Origin: an uncultured Pelagibacteraceae bacterium
GTDB taxonomy: Bacteria; Pseudomonadota; Alphaproteobacteria; Pelagibacterales; Pelagibacteraceae
Direction of reading: 5' to 3'
Assembly (NCBI GenBank): GCA_902624075.1
Contig: CACNWC010000008.1
Coordinates: 1-49,870, forward strand
Length of the DNA stretch: 49,870 bases
This document shows, one piece after another, positions 28,251-36,543 of this stretch. The notes beneath the pieces were generated by a model. That model was not told where the DNA came from, searched no databases, and saw nothing but the letters and a program-made list of their open reading frames with translations. Positions within the stretch are counted from its first letter, which is position 1, and each line of letters begins with the position of its first letter. The translations under genes and the position numbers were made by a program.

Positions 28251-29202
28251 ATTTTGCTTTTTGTATCACAGATTGCTTAGCTTCTGGATATTGTTTCTCA
28301 ACTCCATTAATCATTTTACATCCTTGATCTTTTTCACCAATTTGAACCATTGAAACACCAAGCTTTAATAAATTTATTGGGGCTTTTTCTCCTTTAGGAT
28401 ATTTTTGATATCCTTCTAAATATGCTGAGGCAGCATCAGTATATAACTGTCTAATTCTAAATGTTTCCGCATACCAATATTGAGCATTACCTGCCAAATC
28501 ATGTTCTGGATTGGTTGTTACAAATTCTCTAAAAGCTCTTTCAGCTGTTGAATAATCTCCAACTTTCAAAAAGCTTGTTGCGAATTCATATTGTTTTTCA
28601 GGTGATTCATTTGGAAGTATCTTTTCCTCAGATTGAAAAGTTTCCGTAATTATTGTGGCTGTTGTATCAATTGATTGGGTTTGTTGAGTAGATTCTTGGG
28701 TTGCAGTATCTTTATATGAAATTGATCCTAAGTCCTGAGGCTGGGAACTTCCAGGTAAAATTTCCTTATCCTTATCTTTCGTTTTCTTTGTTAATTTTTT
28801 TGAACCATCTTCAGATGAAAACGAATTTTCTAAATCTTGAAATCTCATTTGATTATCAGCTTGCACTTTAGAAAGTCTATTCGATAATTTATCTAATTTA
28901 AAATTTATTTCCTCAAATTTATTTGTTAGTTTTTGAAATTGATTTTCAATTTCTGAAAGTTTAAGCAAATGTCTTGTAAGAACATCTTCTGAGTTATCAT
29001 TATTATTAGAATTAAAATTATTTAAATTCTCATTATTAAGAGATAAAGTTCCAGAATAAACTGCTTTCTCTAAAGTTTTAATATCTTTTTGAATTTTTTC
29101 TAATGTTTCGTAAATATTGTGGTTATCTGCAAAAGATAACGAACAGAATGACAATATTAAAATAAAAAAATTTATTCTAATAATTTTAATCATTAGTTTC
29201 AT
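28210..29202 (-). CDS. cpoB: Cell division coordinator CpoB (YbgF), TPR protein
   Basis: CpoB is periplasmic, binds TolA and helps couple septal peptidoglycan synthesis to outer-membrane constriction. The 330-residue protein begins with a signal peptide (hydrophobic core FFILILSFCSLSFA). A coiled coil follows from about residue 70 to 125 (heptad-like LSEIENQFQKLTNKFEEI), then a Ser/Thr/Gln-rich linker. The C-terminal TPR-like repeats contain QYEFATSFLKVGDYSTAERAF, AQYWYAETFRIRQLYTDAA and PINLLKLGVSM. It lies downstream of pal behind a terminator hairpin, in the conserved tol-pal order. Confidence 0.9.
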   Translation of the reverse strand: MKLMIKIIRINFFILILSFCSLSFADNHNIYETLEKIQKDIKTLEKAVYSGTLSLNNENLNNFNSNNNDNSEDVLTRHLLKLSEIENQFQKLTNKFEEINFKLDKLSNRLSKVQADNQMRFQDLENSFSSEDGSKKLTKKTKDKDKEILPGSSQPQDLGSISYKDTATQESTQQTQSIDTTATIITETFQSEEKILPNESPEKQYEFATSFLKVGDYSTAERAFREFVTTNPEHDLAGNAQYWYAETFRIRQLYTDAASAYLEGYQKYPKGEKAPINLLKLGVSMVQIGEKDQGCKMINGVEKQYPEAKQSVIQKAKYESQKFECKNKNS

Positions 29203-29229
29203 TACTAACTCTTTTATTAAAATAATGGC

Positions 29230-29274
29230 AAAAAAAAGACCCTATTATAATATTTAAATTACAAAGGGTCTTTT
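29230..29274 (-). terminator. Rho-independent terminator after pal
   Basis: On the minus strand, AAAAGACCC (29274-29266) pairs with GGGTCTTTT (29242-29234) around an AT-rich loop of 23 nt, followed by a run of eight T (29237-29230). It lies between the pal stop and the cpoB start and is the clearest terminator in the window. Confidence 0.75.
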
Positions 29275-29283
29275 AAATTAATT

Positions 29284-29760
29284 TTAGTTAGCTTTAACTG
29301 TAACTGATCTTCTATTTTTGGACCAAGCCAAAGGATTAGATCCTGAATCTACAGGTCTTTCTTTACCATAACTTAATACTGAAATTCTGTCTGAAGAAAT
29401 TCCATAAGTCATCAAATAATCCTTAGCTGCATTAGCTCTTCTTTCTCCAAGCGCTAAGTTATATTCTCTAGTTCCTCTTTCGTCGGCATGACCTTCTAAA
29501 ACAACTGTAATTTTAGAATTTTTTCTTAACCATGCAGCTTGTTTTCTTAAAGTCTCTCTTGACGCAGTAGTTAAAACTGACTCGTTTGTTGCAAAGAAAA
29601 CTCTATCAGGTACTCCTGATGCTAAATATTCAACCGTATCTTTTCCTGTATAAACGTCACCTTGCATCTGTCCTGACTTTTTAGAAACAGCACAAGCAGA
29701 TAGCACTAAACTAGCAACGATTATTAAAAAAGCGTTTTTTAGAATTTTGTTTAATTTCAT
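29284..29760 (-). CDS. pal: Peptidoglycan-associated lipoprotein
   Basis: Pal anchors the outer membrane to peptidoglycan and is the partner of TolB. The 158-residue protein has a lipoprotein signal with lipobox LSAC and lipidated Cys23. The OmpA-like domain follows, with VFFATNESVLT, LRKQAAWLRK, the diaminopimelate-binding LEGHADERGTREYNLALGERR and ISVLSYGKERPVD. A strong Shine-Dalgarno AAGGAG lies 6 nt before the ATG. It is 86 nt downstream of tolB, a larger gap than elsewhere in the cluster, and is followed by a terminator, so it may also have its own transcript. Confidence 0.97.
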   Translation of the reverse strand: MKLNKILKNAFLIIVASLVLSACAVSKKSGQMQGDVYTGKDTVEYLASGVPDRVFFATNESVLTTASRETLRKQAAWLRKNSKITVVLEGHADERGTREYNLALGERRANAAKDYLMTYGISSDRISVLSYGKERPVDSGSNPLAWSKNRRSVTVKAN

Positions 29761-29846
29761 TATTGCTCCTTGATCAATATTTCTTATTCTATGACTTTTT
29801 CACAACTAATTAGATGTTTCAAGTTAAAAAATCAAGATAATAGTGT

Positions 29847-31187
29847 TTAATTGCTTAATAAAGATGACCATGATGGGTCAGAGGCATCAGTAGGGGTATC
29901 CACAAGCCTTTCGTTATAGCCTGTTAAATCTATAGACCATAATTTAGCTGAAAAACCCTTTCCCTGATTATCAGTTTCTGTCTCCCTGTAAAAAATTAGC
30001 ACTCTTCCATTAGGAGACCATGATGGTGCCTCTTGATAAAAATTCTCAGTCAATAATCTCTCACCACTTCCGTCTGTTCTCATGACACCAATATAAAATT
30101 TTCCTTTATGAAGTTTTGTGAAAGCAATTAAATCTCCCCTCGGAGACCAAACAGGAGTTCCATACAATCCTTTTCCAAATGAAATTCTTTTAACCCCAGT
30201 GCCATCACTTTTCATGATATATATTTGTTGGTAACCACTTCTATCTGAGTTAAAACAAATATATTTTCCATCTGGTGAGTATGATGGGGAAGTGTCTATA
30301 GATGGATGATTGGTAATTTTTTCAACAACCCTATTTTCTAGATCCATCGTATAAATATCTGAATTACCGTCTTTAGCAAAACTCATTATTATTTTTTTTC
30401 CATCTGGTGAAAATCTAGGTGCAAAAGTCATTCCTGGAAAATCTCCTACTACTTCTTGCATTCCAGTTTCTATATCTAAAAGATAAACCCTAGGTAAATT
30501 TCTAAAATAAGATAGGTAAGTTACCATTTGACTTGTAGGATTAAATCTAGGCGTCAAAACAAGTTCATTTCCCAATGTTAAAAATTTATTATTTTCACCA
30601 TCTTGATCCATTATAGCTAATTTTTTTATTCTCTTAGTTTTGGGACCTTCCTCAGCAACATAAATAATTCTTGTATCAAAATAACCTTTTTCTCCCGTCA
30701 ATCTTTCATAAACTTTATCAGTAATTATATGTCCTACACGTCTCCAATTATTAGGAACTGTGGTAAACGCAAGTGCCATCATTTCTTTGCCAGCTAGAAC
30801 ATCCCATAATCTAAACTCAACCCTTAGTTTCTCATCAACAAGATTTACTTTCCCGGTGATTAATGCTTGAGCTTTAATTAAATTCCAATCTTCAAACCTT
30901 GGTTTTAAATTAGCGATATCAGGAGATTGTAAAAAAGCATCCTTGTTAAGTGGATTAAAAAGTCCCGAAGTTTTCAAGTTTTTTTCTACTACTTTTGAAA
31001 TTTCCTCGCCGATATTTTTTTTTTTAATAATTTTTTCAAAACTTTTTTTTGAATTTTCATCGATTGATAATGGTGATACAGCTATTGGTAATGGATTTAG
31101 ATTTCCTCTTGTTATGTCTACCTCAATCAAAGCTAAAGCCTTGAATGGTAAAATCATAAATAAAAATATAAATAAAATTCTTTTCAT
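29847..31187 (-). CDS. tolB: Tol-Pal system beta-propeller protein TolB
   Basis: TolB is the periplasmic protein that contacts Pal and TolA. The 446-residue protein starts with a signal peptide ([19 protein letters not shown]). An N-terminal domain runs to about residue 170 ([17 protein letters not shown]). A six-bladed propeller then shows repeated [50 protein letters not shown] and [13 protein letters not shown] motifs. It is 9 nt from tolA. There are no anomalies in length. Confidence 0.97.
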   Translation of the reverse strand: MKRILFIFLFMILPFKALALIEVDITRGNLNPLPIAVSPLSIDENSKKSFEKIIKKKNIGEEISKVVEKNLKTSGLFNPLNKDAFLQSPDIANLKPRFEDWNLIKAQALITGKVNLVDEKLRVEFRLWDVLAGKEMMALAFTTVPNNWRRVGHIITDKVYERLTGEKGYFDTRIIYVAEEGPKTKRIKKLAIMDQDGENNKFLTLGNELVLTPRFNPTSQMVTYLSYFRNLPRVYLLDIETGMQEVVGDFPGMTFAPRFSPDGKKIIMSFAKDGNSDIYTMDLENRVVEKITNHPSIDTSPSYSPDGKYICFNSDRSGYQQIYIMKSDGTGVKRISFGKGLYGTPVWSPRGDLIAFTKLHKGKFYIGVMRTDGSGERLLTENFYQEAPSWSPNGRVLIFYRETETDNQGKGFSAKLWSIDLTGYNERLVDTPTDASDPSWSSLLSN

Positions 31188-31196
31188 AAGATTATA

Positions 31197-32006
31197 TTAC
31201 CCCTCTAACATCTCTCTTGCATCAAAATTAAGTAGTAACTCTTTCCATCTCTCATATCCAGTGGTTGGTACTCTTAGAGGTTGACACAGTTTCACTGCTC
31301 TTAATGCACTTTCAGCTAAAACTTTGTAAAAACCTTGACCTGGTTTATTCATTCTAGCATGATCTAAAATTTCCGATTGTGATACAGTACCATCAGGATT
31401 CAAACTTAATTTAATTCTTACCAATAAATTTTCGTTGTACGGTAAACCAAGTGGAATACTCCAGCACCCAAATATCTGGGCTTTAAGTGCATCTTCTTCA
31501 CTTAATGATAATCCTGAATTTTCAACATTGCGCTGTTGATCTTGTGTAATTTTATTGGTTTTATTCATTGTTTCTGCACTTTCAACTTTTGACTTATCAA
31601 TTAATGCTGCAATATTATTAGGATCAAATAATTCATCTTTCTCAAATTCAGATACTTGTTTAACTTCGTTATCAATTTTTTCAGGATTTTGTTTATCCTC
31701 TTTTATTTTTTCAACTTTTTCAATTTTATCTTCAGGCATCGGAATGGAGTCAGGCTTTATTTTTTTTATTTTTTTTGGAGGCGCTTGTTCGGATACCAAT
31801 TTTTTTTCTTTCTGCTTAATCTTTTCAATTGTTTTTTTTGCCTTAGGTGCAAAAGGAATATTTGTCTTATCGGTAATTTGAATTAATTCAATTGATACTA
31901 TTGGTGGTAAATCAATTGGCTTTTTTGCCAAAAAAGGAAGGCTCATCGCTGTAATTATAATTAATATTAAATGAAAAACAGAAGATATAATCAAACTTCT
32001 ATTCAC
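31197..32006 (-). CDS. tolA: Tol-Pal system protein TolA
   Basis: TolA spans the periplasm and transmits the proton-motive force from TolQR to TolB and Pal. The 269-residue protein has one N-terminal membrane segment (LIISSVFHLILIIITAMSLPF). A long charged, proline- and lysine-rich middle (about residues 55-165) follows. The C-terminal globular domain has CWSIPLGLPYNENLLVRIKL, LNPDGTVSQSEIL and AESALRAVKLCQPLRVP. This is the alphaproteobacterial form, with an acidic/lysine linker instead of the long alanine helix of enterobacteria. Confidence 0.92.
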   Translation of the reverse strand: MNRSLIISSVFHLILIIITAMSLPFLAKKPIDLPPIVSIELIQITDKTNIPFAPKAKKTIEKIKQKEKKLVSEQAPPKKIKKIKPDSIPMPEDKIEKVEKIKEDKQNPEKIDNEVKQVSEFEKDELFDPNNIAALIDKSKVESAETMNKTNKITQDQQRNVENSGLSLSEEDALKAQIFGCWSIPLGLPYNENLLVRIKLSLNPDGTVSQSEILDHARMNKPGQGFYKVLAESALRAVKLCQPLRVPTTGYERWKELLLNFDAREMLEG

Positions 32007-32013
32007 GATTAAT

Positions 32014-32430
32014 TTACCTTTCCTTATAAGGTTCTGATATTAAAGCGACCTTTGTGAAACCAGAGCCTGACAACAATCCCATTATTTCTAAAACTCTTCC
32101 ATAATTTATTGTTTTATCTCCCCTCACATATATCCTGGTGTCAGTTCTATTTTTTGAAACAGCCAAAACTTTGGCGATAATTTTTTCATACTCAACTTTT
32201 GACTCTTGTATAAAAATTTCACCTTTAGAATTTATTGTGAGAGTAAGTGGTTCTGTTTCCTCTGGAAGAGAGTCAGCAGAACTCTCTGGTAAATCAACTT
32301 GCACACCTACTGTAAGCAAAGGTGCAGTTACCATAAATATAATTAAAAGCACCAACATTACGTCTACAAATGGTGTAACATTTATTTCGCTCATTGGTTC
32401 TTTTGATGAACGGTTAAATTTAAAAGCCAT
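32014..32430 (-). CDS. tolR: Tol-Pal system protein TolR
   Basis: TolR is an ExbD-type component of the TolQR proton channel. The 138-residue protein has the N-terminal EINVTPFVDVMLVLLIIFMV segment with the membrane Asp that carries protons. A periplasmic domain contains VQVDLPES, LTLTINSKGEIF and RIYVRGDKTINYGRVLEIM. It is 1 nt from tolQ and 7 nt from tolA. Confidence 0.96.
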   Translation of the reverse strand: MAFKFNRSSKEPMSEINVTPFVDVMLVLLIIFMVTAPLLTVGVQVDLPESSADSLPEETEPLTLTINSKGEIFIQESKVEYEKIIAKVLAVSKNRTDTRIYVRGDKTINYGRVLEIMGLLSGSGFTKVALISEPYKER

Positions 32431-32431
32431 T

Positions 32432-33106
32432 TTAAATTATAGTTAAAAATCTTTTTGAAAAATTCTCTAATTTTTTTGAATATAAAATTGAGTCATTATT
32501 AAATTTATTATAAGCAATTACTGCAGGAATTGCAGCTAATAACCCTAATGCAGTTGCAAATAATGCTTCTGCTATGCCAGGCGCAACAATCGCTAAACTA
32601 GTATTTCTTGAGATAGCTATTGATTGAAATGAATTCATAATTCCCCAAACTGTTCCAAACAAACCGATAAAAGGTGCAGTGGACCCTATGGTTGCTAAAA
32701 AAGTATAGCCCTTAGTTATCTTAGAAATTTGTTTTTCAATTCCTGTTTCTAACATTGTTGTCATTCTTTCGTGAAGGTCAGCTTTGGATCTTCTTTTTAG
32801 TAAATTTTGCATAGCGTCTTTAAAAACTAGTGCCATTGGGTCATCAATATTTGAAGGAAGATTATTGTAAAAAGATTCTGCAGATTTTGCGTTCCAAAAT
32901 TTTGTCTCAAACTCTTCGGTTGATTGATTTATTTTCTTAAATAATCTAAATTTTTCTATAATTACTGCCCATGAATAAATAGAGCAAGCAATTAATATAA
33001 TTATTACTGACTTAACAATTATATCAGCACGGACAAATAAACTAAGCAAAGAAAAATCAGCGCTAGACGCCAATCCTACTGCCTGTGATGAAATATCAGC
33101 TTCCAT
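32432..33106 (-). CDS. tolQ: Tol-Pal system protein TolQ
   Basis: TolQ is an ExbB/MotA-like three-span protein that forms the proton channel with TolR. In the 224 residues the first segment is SVIIILIACSIYSWAVIIEKF (residues about 33-53). The second and third lie in the conserved block GYTFLATIGSTAPFIGLFGT, VWGIMNSFQSI and AIVAPGIAEALFATALGLLAA. It heads the tol genes. The usual ybgC neighbour is absent; a RuvC-like gene lies 51 nt upstream. Confidence 0.96.
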   Translation of the reverse strand: MEADISSQAVGLASSADFSLLSLFVRADIIVKSVIIILIACSIYSWAVIIEKFRLFKKINQSTEEFETKFWNAKSAESFYNNLPSNIDDPMALVFKDAMQNLLKRRSKADLHERMTTMLETGIEKQISKITKGYTFLATIGSTAPFIGLFGTVWGIMNSFQSIAISRNTSLAIVAPGIAEALFATALGLLAAIPAVIAYNKFNNDSILYSKKLENFSKRFLTII

Positions 33107-33157
33107 AATTGCTTCTCACACTTAATTGTGTCATGAATTTGTCTTTAAAATCTATTA

Positions 33158-33652
33158 TTATTCCTCAAATTTATACGTTTCGTAATAAAAACTAGCAATT
33201 AATATTGCATCTGCTTTATTAGAGTCTTTTTTTTTTGAAAGTTGAGATGAAAAATATGGAAACATCTCTATTACTTTTGTTCTACTTGCATCTTTTTCTG
33301 AGTTAATTAGACTAAAGTATTTTTTCCATTTAGCAGGTCTAACAAAATACATTGGTAATTGCATTGCAGAACAAATCCCTTTTAAAATACCAAATGATTG
33401 CCCAAAATTAAACATACTAGTAACCCCCTGACCTGGCATTGCCGAAACTTGTTCAATAACAACTCTAATATTTTGATTTTCATAATTTACAATTTTTTTT
33501 TTTATTTCATTATAAATTTGAGAACCATTCACTTGTCTTTTATTTTTTTTTCCATCTGTCATTGTTGGCATTTCAATAACATCGATTATTTTACCATCCT
33601 CAAAAAAACAAATTGATCCAGAAATACCAGGGTCTATTCCAATAATTATCAT
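33158..33652 (-). CDS. RuvC-like Holliday-junction resolvase, phage-type
   Basis: A 164-residue RNase H-fold nuclease. Visible acidic residues are Asp7 in IIIGIDPGISG, Glu67 in VVIEQVSAMPGQG and Asp148 in SNKADAILIA, matching three of the four RuvC metal ligands. The segments EMPTMTDG, SAMPGQGVTSMFNFGQSFGI and VRPAKWKKYFSL are not those of canonical RuvC. They resemble, as far as I recall, the resolvase-like nucleases common in tailed phages. It occupies the yebC-ruvC-tolQ position where ruvC, ruvA and ruvB usually lie, but no ruvA or ruvB follows. Function as the cell's junction resolvase is inferred. Confidence 0.75.
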   Translation of the reverse strand: MIIIGIDPGISGSICFFEDGKIIDVIEMPTMTDGKKNKRQVNGSQIYNEIKKKIVNYENQNIRVVIEQVSAMPGQGVTSMFNFGQSFGILKGICSAMQLPMYFVRPAKWKKYFSLINSEKDASRTKVIEMFPYFSSQLSKKKDSNKADAILIASFYYETYKFEE

Positions 33653-33655
33653 AAT

Positions 33656-34378
33656 CTAATTAATAAATTTAGCGTTTGAATAAACATTTTGTACGTCATC
33701 GTTTTCTTCTAATGATTCAAAAAAATTAATCAAATTCTCATTATTATCTTTAGAAACTTTAACACTATTCAGTGGAATCCATTCAATTTCAGTTGAAATA
33801 AAATTAGATATGTTGTTTTCTAACTCTCTTTTCACATGATAAATTTCATTAACAGGACATTGAATTTCATGAAAGATATTGTTTGATATACACTCATTAG
33901 CGCCAGCCTCAATAGCTAACTCAAATATATCTTCATCAGAAATCTCTTTTTTATCGATTTTAATTATTCCTAACTGATTAAAATTATGAGATGCTGAGCC
34001 GAGCGTTCCAAGAGAACCCCCTGCTTTTTGAAAAATTGTTCTTATACTTGACGCTGTTCTATTTTTGTTATCAGTTAGTGTCTCTACAATAACTGCAACT
34101 TTATCAGGTCCAAATCCTTCATATCTTAAATTTTCAAAATTTACTTCGATATTAATTGATGATTTATCAATTGCTCTTTCTATATTATCTTTCGGCATAT
34201 TTGCTGATCTTGCTGCTTGAATTGCGGATCTCAATCTAGGATTCATTGCAGGATCTTTATCACCTAATTTTGCAGCAACAGTAATTTCTTTTGATAGTTT
34301 TGAAAAAATTTTAGATCTTTGCTTGTCAGCTTTACCTTTTTTATGTTTAATGCCTGCCCAATGAGAATGTCCTGCCAT
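33656..34378 (-). CDS. yebC: YebC/PmpR family transcription or translation factor
   Basis: A 240-residue member of the YebC family, beginning MAGHSHWAGIKHKKGKADKQ, with ITVAAKLGDKDPAMNPRLR, ANMPKDNIERAIDKS, YEGFGPDKVAVIVETLTDN, NRTASSIRTIFQKAGGSLG and EAGANECI. Members act as DNA-binding regulators, and recent work links the family to relief of ribosome stalling. It is followed after 3 nt by the RuvC-like gene, the conserved neighbourhood. Confidence 0.95.
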   Translation of the reverse strand: MAGHSHWAGIKHKKGKADKQRSKIFSKLSKEITVAAKLGDKDPAMNPRLRSAIQAARSANMPKDNIERAIDKSSINIEVNFENLRYEGFGPDKVAVIVETLTDNKNRTASSIRTIFQKAGGSLGTLGSASHNFNQLGIIKIDKKEISDEDIFELAIEAGANECISNNIFHEIQCPVNEIYHVKRELENNISNFISTEIEWIPLNSVKVSKDNNENLINFFESLEENDDVQNVYSNAKFIN

Positions 34379-34385
34379 AAATTGA

Positions 34386-35189
34386 CTAATTGTTGTTTAG
34401 TTGACCCCCAAAAATAAAGCTATCTATTTTATTTGCCAATCCAGTTTCTATATCACATTCAACAATAACACCACTCAAAGTAGCGTCACCTTTTGCAGGA
34501 AAATGTTTCACAGAGTCTTTTTTCATAAATCTACTTAAAGAATTAAATTTATCCATCCCAATCACTGAGTCGTAATCACCACACATTCCAGCATCTGTCT
34601 GATATGCTGTACCATTTTTTAATATTCTAGCATCATTTGTTGGAACATGTGTGTGTGTTCCAACTACTAAAGTTGCATGTCCATCAAAATAATGTCCTAT
34701 AGCATTTTTCTCACTAGTTATTTCACCATGAAAATCTATTATAAGAAAATCATAATCTTTTTTTAGTTTGTATTTTTCTATGAATTTTTTTGATGCATCG
34801 AAAACATCATCACACTTTTTCATAAATACATTGCCCATCAAATTTAGAACACCTATTCTAATATTTTTTTCAGTGGTATAAATTTCAAATCCTTTCCCAG
34901 GTGCTGGTTCAAACAGATTCTTGGGTCTAAGTAATCTATTTTCTCTATCAATAAAATTCATTATTTTTTTTTGATCCCAAACATGATTACCAGTTGTAAT
35001 AACATTTACACCACATTTAAAAAAATCTTTACAAATTTCCTCAGTTAACCCCACTCCTGATGCATCAGCATTTTCTGCGTTAATTATTACAAAATCAATT
35101 TTATTTATTTTTTTTTGTTCTAATAAATTACTTGTAACTTTTGAACATCCTGAATTTCCAACAACATCACCTAAAAATAATATTTTCAT
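34386..35189 (-). CDS. YmdB/TIGR00282 family metallophosphoesterase
   Basis: A 267-residue calcineurin-like phosphoesterase. Metal-binding motifs are LFLGDVVGNSG (residues 4-14), the INAENAD segment, TTGNHVWDQKKI, IIDFHGEITSEKNAIG and VVGTHTHVPTND, ending in the CGDYDSVIGM segment. The family is associated with cyclic-nucleotide 2',3'-phosphodiesterase activity in some bacteria; the substrate here is unknown. It lies between fthC and yebC in one run. Confidence 0.92.
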   Translation of the reverse strand: MKILFLGDVVGNSGCSKVTSNLLEQKKINKIDFVIINAENADASGVGLTEEICKDFFKCGVNVITTGNHVWDQKKIMNFIDRENRLLRPKNLFEPAPGKGFEIYTTEKNIRIGVLNLMGNVFMKKCDDVFDASKKFIEKYKLKKDYDFLIIDFHGEITSEKNAIGHYFDGHATLVVGTHTHVPTNDARILKNGTAYQTDAGMCGDYDSVIGMDKFNSLSRFMKKDSVKHFPAKGDATLSGVIVECDIETGLANKIDSFIFGGQLNNN

Positions 35190-35190
35190 T

Positions 35191-35724
35191 TTAATTGTCT
35201 TTTTCTGTTACTATAAAATCTAATTTAATATCATGTTTATTAACATTAATTTTTTTTACTTTTTGAAATGAATAAGCTAATCCGATAGTTATTATTTTCT
35301 TATTTTTTCTTAGCTTTTTAATATACCTGTCATAAAAGCCACCTCCATAACCTACTCTATTTAAATTTCTATCAAATGCCACCAAGGGTACCAAAAGAAT
35401 ATCTGGGTAAATAATTTTATTTGAGATTGGTTCTGCTATTCCATATTTATTAACACTTAGTGGCTCATAAACTGACCAAGAAAAAAAATCCATCTGTGAA
35501 TTTTTTTTTATCTTAGGGAGAGCAATTTGATAATTTTTTTTTTGAAATTTTTCTAAAATATGTATTACATCAACCTCATAATTATAGGGGTAATATGCTC
35601 CCAAAATTTTTCCCTTAACAATTTTTTTTTTCAAAATCTTTAGAATTGATTGAATTTGAATTTTTTTTAATCTTCGGTATTTTCTAATTTTTAATATTTT
35701 TTTTCTAATTACAGACTTGTTCAC
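35191..35724 (-). CDS. fthC: 5-formyltetrahydrofolate cyclo-ligase
   Basis: It converts 5-formyl-THF to methenyl-THF with ATP. The 177-residue protein has an N-terminal basic helix (IRKKILKIRKYRR) and the typical GAYYPYNYEVDV, KKNYQIALPKI, EP.S segments, PDILLVPLVAFDRNLNRVGY and GGGFYDRYIKKL nucleotide site, then GLAYSFQ. In many alphaproteobacteria the gene lies next to zapA with 6S RNA in between; here only 9 nt separate them, so no 6S RNA fits. Confidence 0.92.
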   Translation of the reverse strand: MNKSVIRKKILKIRKYRRLKKIQIQSILKILKKKIVKGKILGAYYPYNYEVDVIHILEKFQKKNYQIALPKIKKNSQMDFFSWSVYEPLSVNKYGIAEPISNKIIYPDILLVPLVAFDRNLNRVGYGGGFYDRYIKKLRKNKKIITIGLAYSFQKVKKINVNKHDIKLDFIVTEKDN

Positions 35725-35733
35725 TGGGATTAA

Positions 35734-36177
35734 TTAAGATAATTTTTCTAAATTTGCTTTTTCAACGAAGCTTGAAATTTCCTCTGCAGCCTCATCAATT
35801 AACTTTTCATAACTTTTTTGACTAATTTCAATTTCATTTTTTAGCTTAAAATGATTTTCTTTTAATTCGTTAATTTCATTTTCTTTTCTTTCTTTATATT
35901 CATAAATTAAAGTTTTTAACTCTCTAAATTTATTTGAAAGACTCTTCAATTCCTCCTTTTTTTTTTCAACTTTTTTTTTTGTTTCATAATATTCATCCAT
36001 AACTTTTACTGCCGTAATCAATAAAAGTTTATTTTCTCCTAAATTTCCAAGGTCATTTTTTAAAATGTTAAATTTTTGATTAATTTGAATTAATAATTCC
36101 TCTAAATGCTCCTCTTGCCCATCTTCACAGGATAACAAAAACTCTTTACCGTTAAATTTAATACTTACGTTTGCCAT
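35734..36177 (-). CDS. zapA: Cell division protein ZapA
   Basis: ZapA promotes FtsZ bundling at the division ring. The 147-residue protein starts with the ZapA core VSIKFNGKEFLLSCEDGQEEHL, then INQKFN and ENKLLLITAVKVMDEYYETK. A long C-terminal coiled coil (about residues 65-125) follows, which is longer than in E. coli ZapA. It overlaps the upstream coiled-coil gene by 13 bp. Confidence 0.88.
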   Translation of the reverse strand: MANVSIKFNGKEFLLSCEDGQEEHLEELLIQINQKFNILKNDLGNLGENKLLLITAVKVMDEYYETKKKVEKKKEELKSLSNKFRELKTLIYEYKERKENEINELKENHFKLKNEIEISQKSYEKLIDEAAEEISSFVEKANLEKLS

Positions 36178-36488
36178 TCATCTATTTCACTTAATAAGAT
36201 ATCTGTTTCCTGATTTAATTCATCAATTTTTTCAGAAAACTCTGTTTGTTTTTTTGACTCTATTTTTTCTTGATTTTGAAATTCATCTAATTTTTTGCTT
36301 AAATTATTATAATCTTCACTTAAACTTTTGTATTTTTCCTCTAATTCTAATTTTTCAATTTCTAATTGATTTTTCTGTAAACTTAAATTCTCTATGTTTC
36401 TTTTTCTATCAGGGTTATTAAGATTTAATTTTTTTAATTTTGTTAACGCCAAACTAAGTTTTTTTTCTTTTTCGATCAGAGAATTCAT
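36165..36488 (-). CDS. DUF4164-like coiled-coil protein
   Basis: A 107-residue, almost fully coiled-coil protein (heptads from LIEKEKKLSLALTKLKK through LSEDYNNLSKKLDEF), highly charged and without membrane segments. A DUF4164-type coiled-coil gene commonly precedes zapA in alphaproteobacteria, which is the basis for the family call. A role with ZapA in division is inferred from the 13-bp overlap. It is divergent from tkt. Confidence 0.7.
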   Translation of the reverse strand: MNSLIEKEKKLSLALTKLKKLNLNNPDRKRNIENLSLQKNQLEIEKLELEEKYKSLSEDYNNLSKKLDEFQNQEKIESKKQTEFSEKIDELNQETDILLSEIDEWQT

Positions 36489-36543
36489 ATATATATAATT
36501 ATATTATTAAATAGAATCTTCTTAGTCTAGACAGGATAATTTT

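Noticed and set aside
31555-31886. Plus-strand Phe/Ser-rich open frames opposite tolA
   Set aside because: They are the reverse reading of the lysine/glutamate-rich TolA linker and have no independent support.
35725-35733. 6S RNA between fthC and zapA
   Set aside because: This is where 6S RNA lies in many alphaproteobacteria, but here the gap is only 9 nt.
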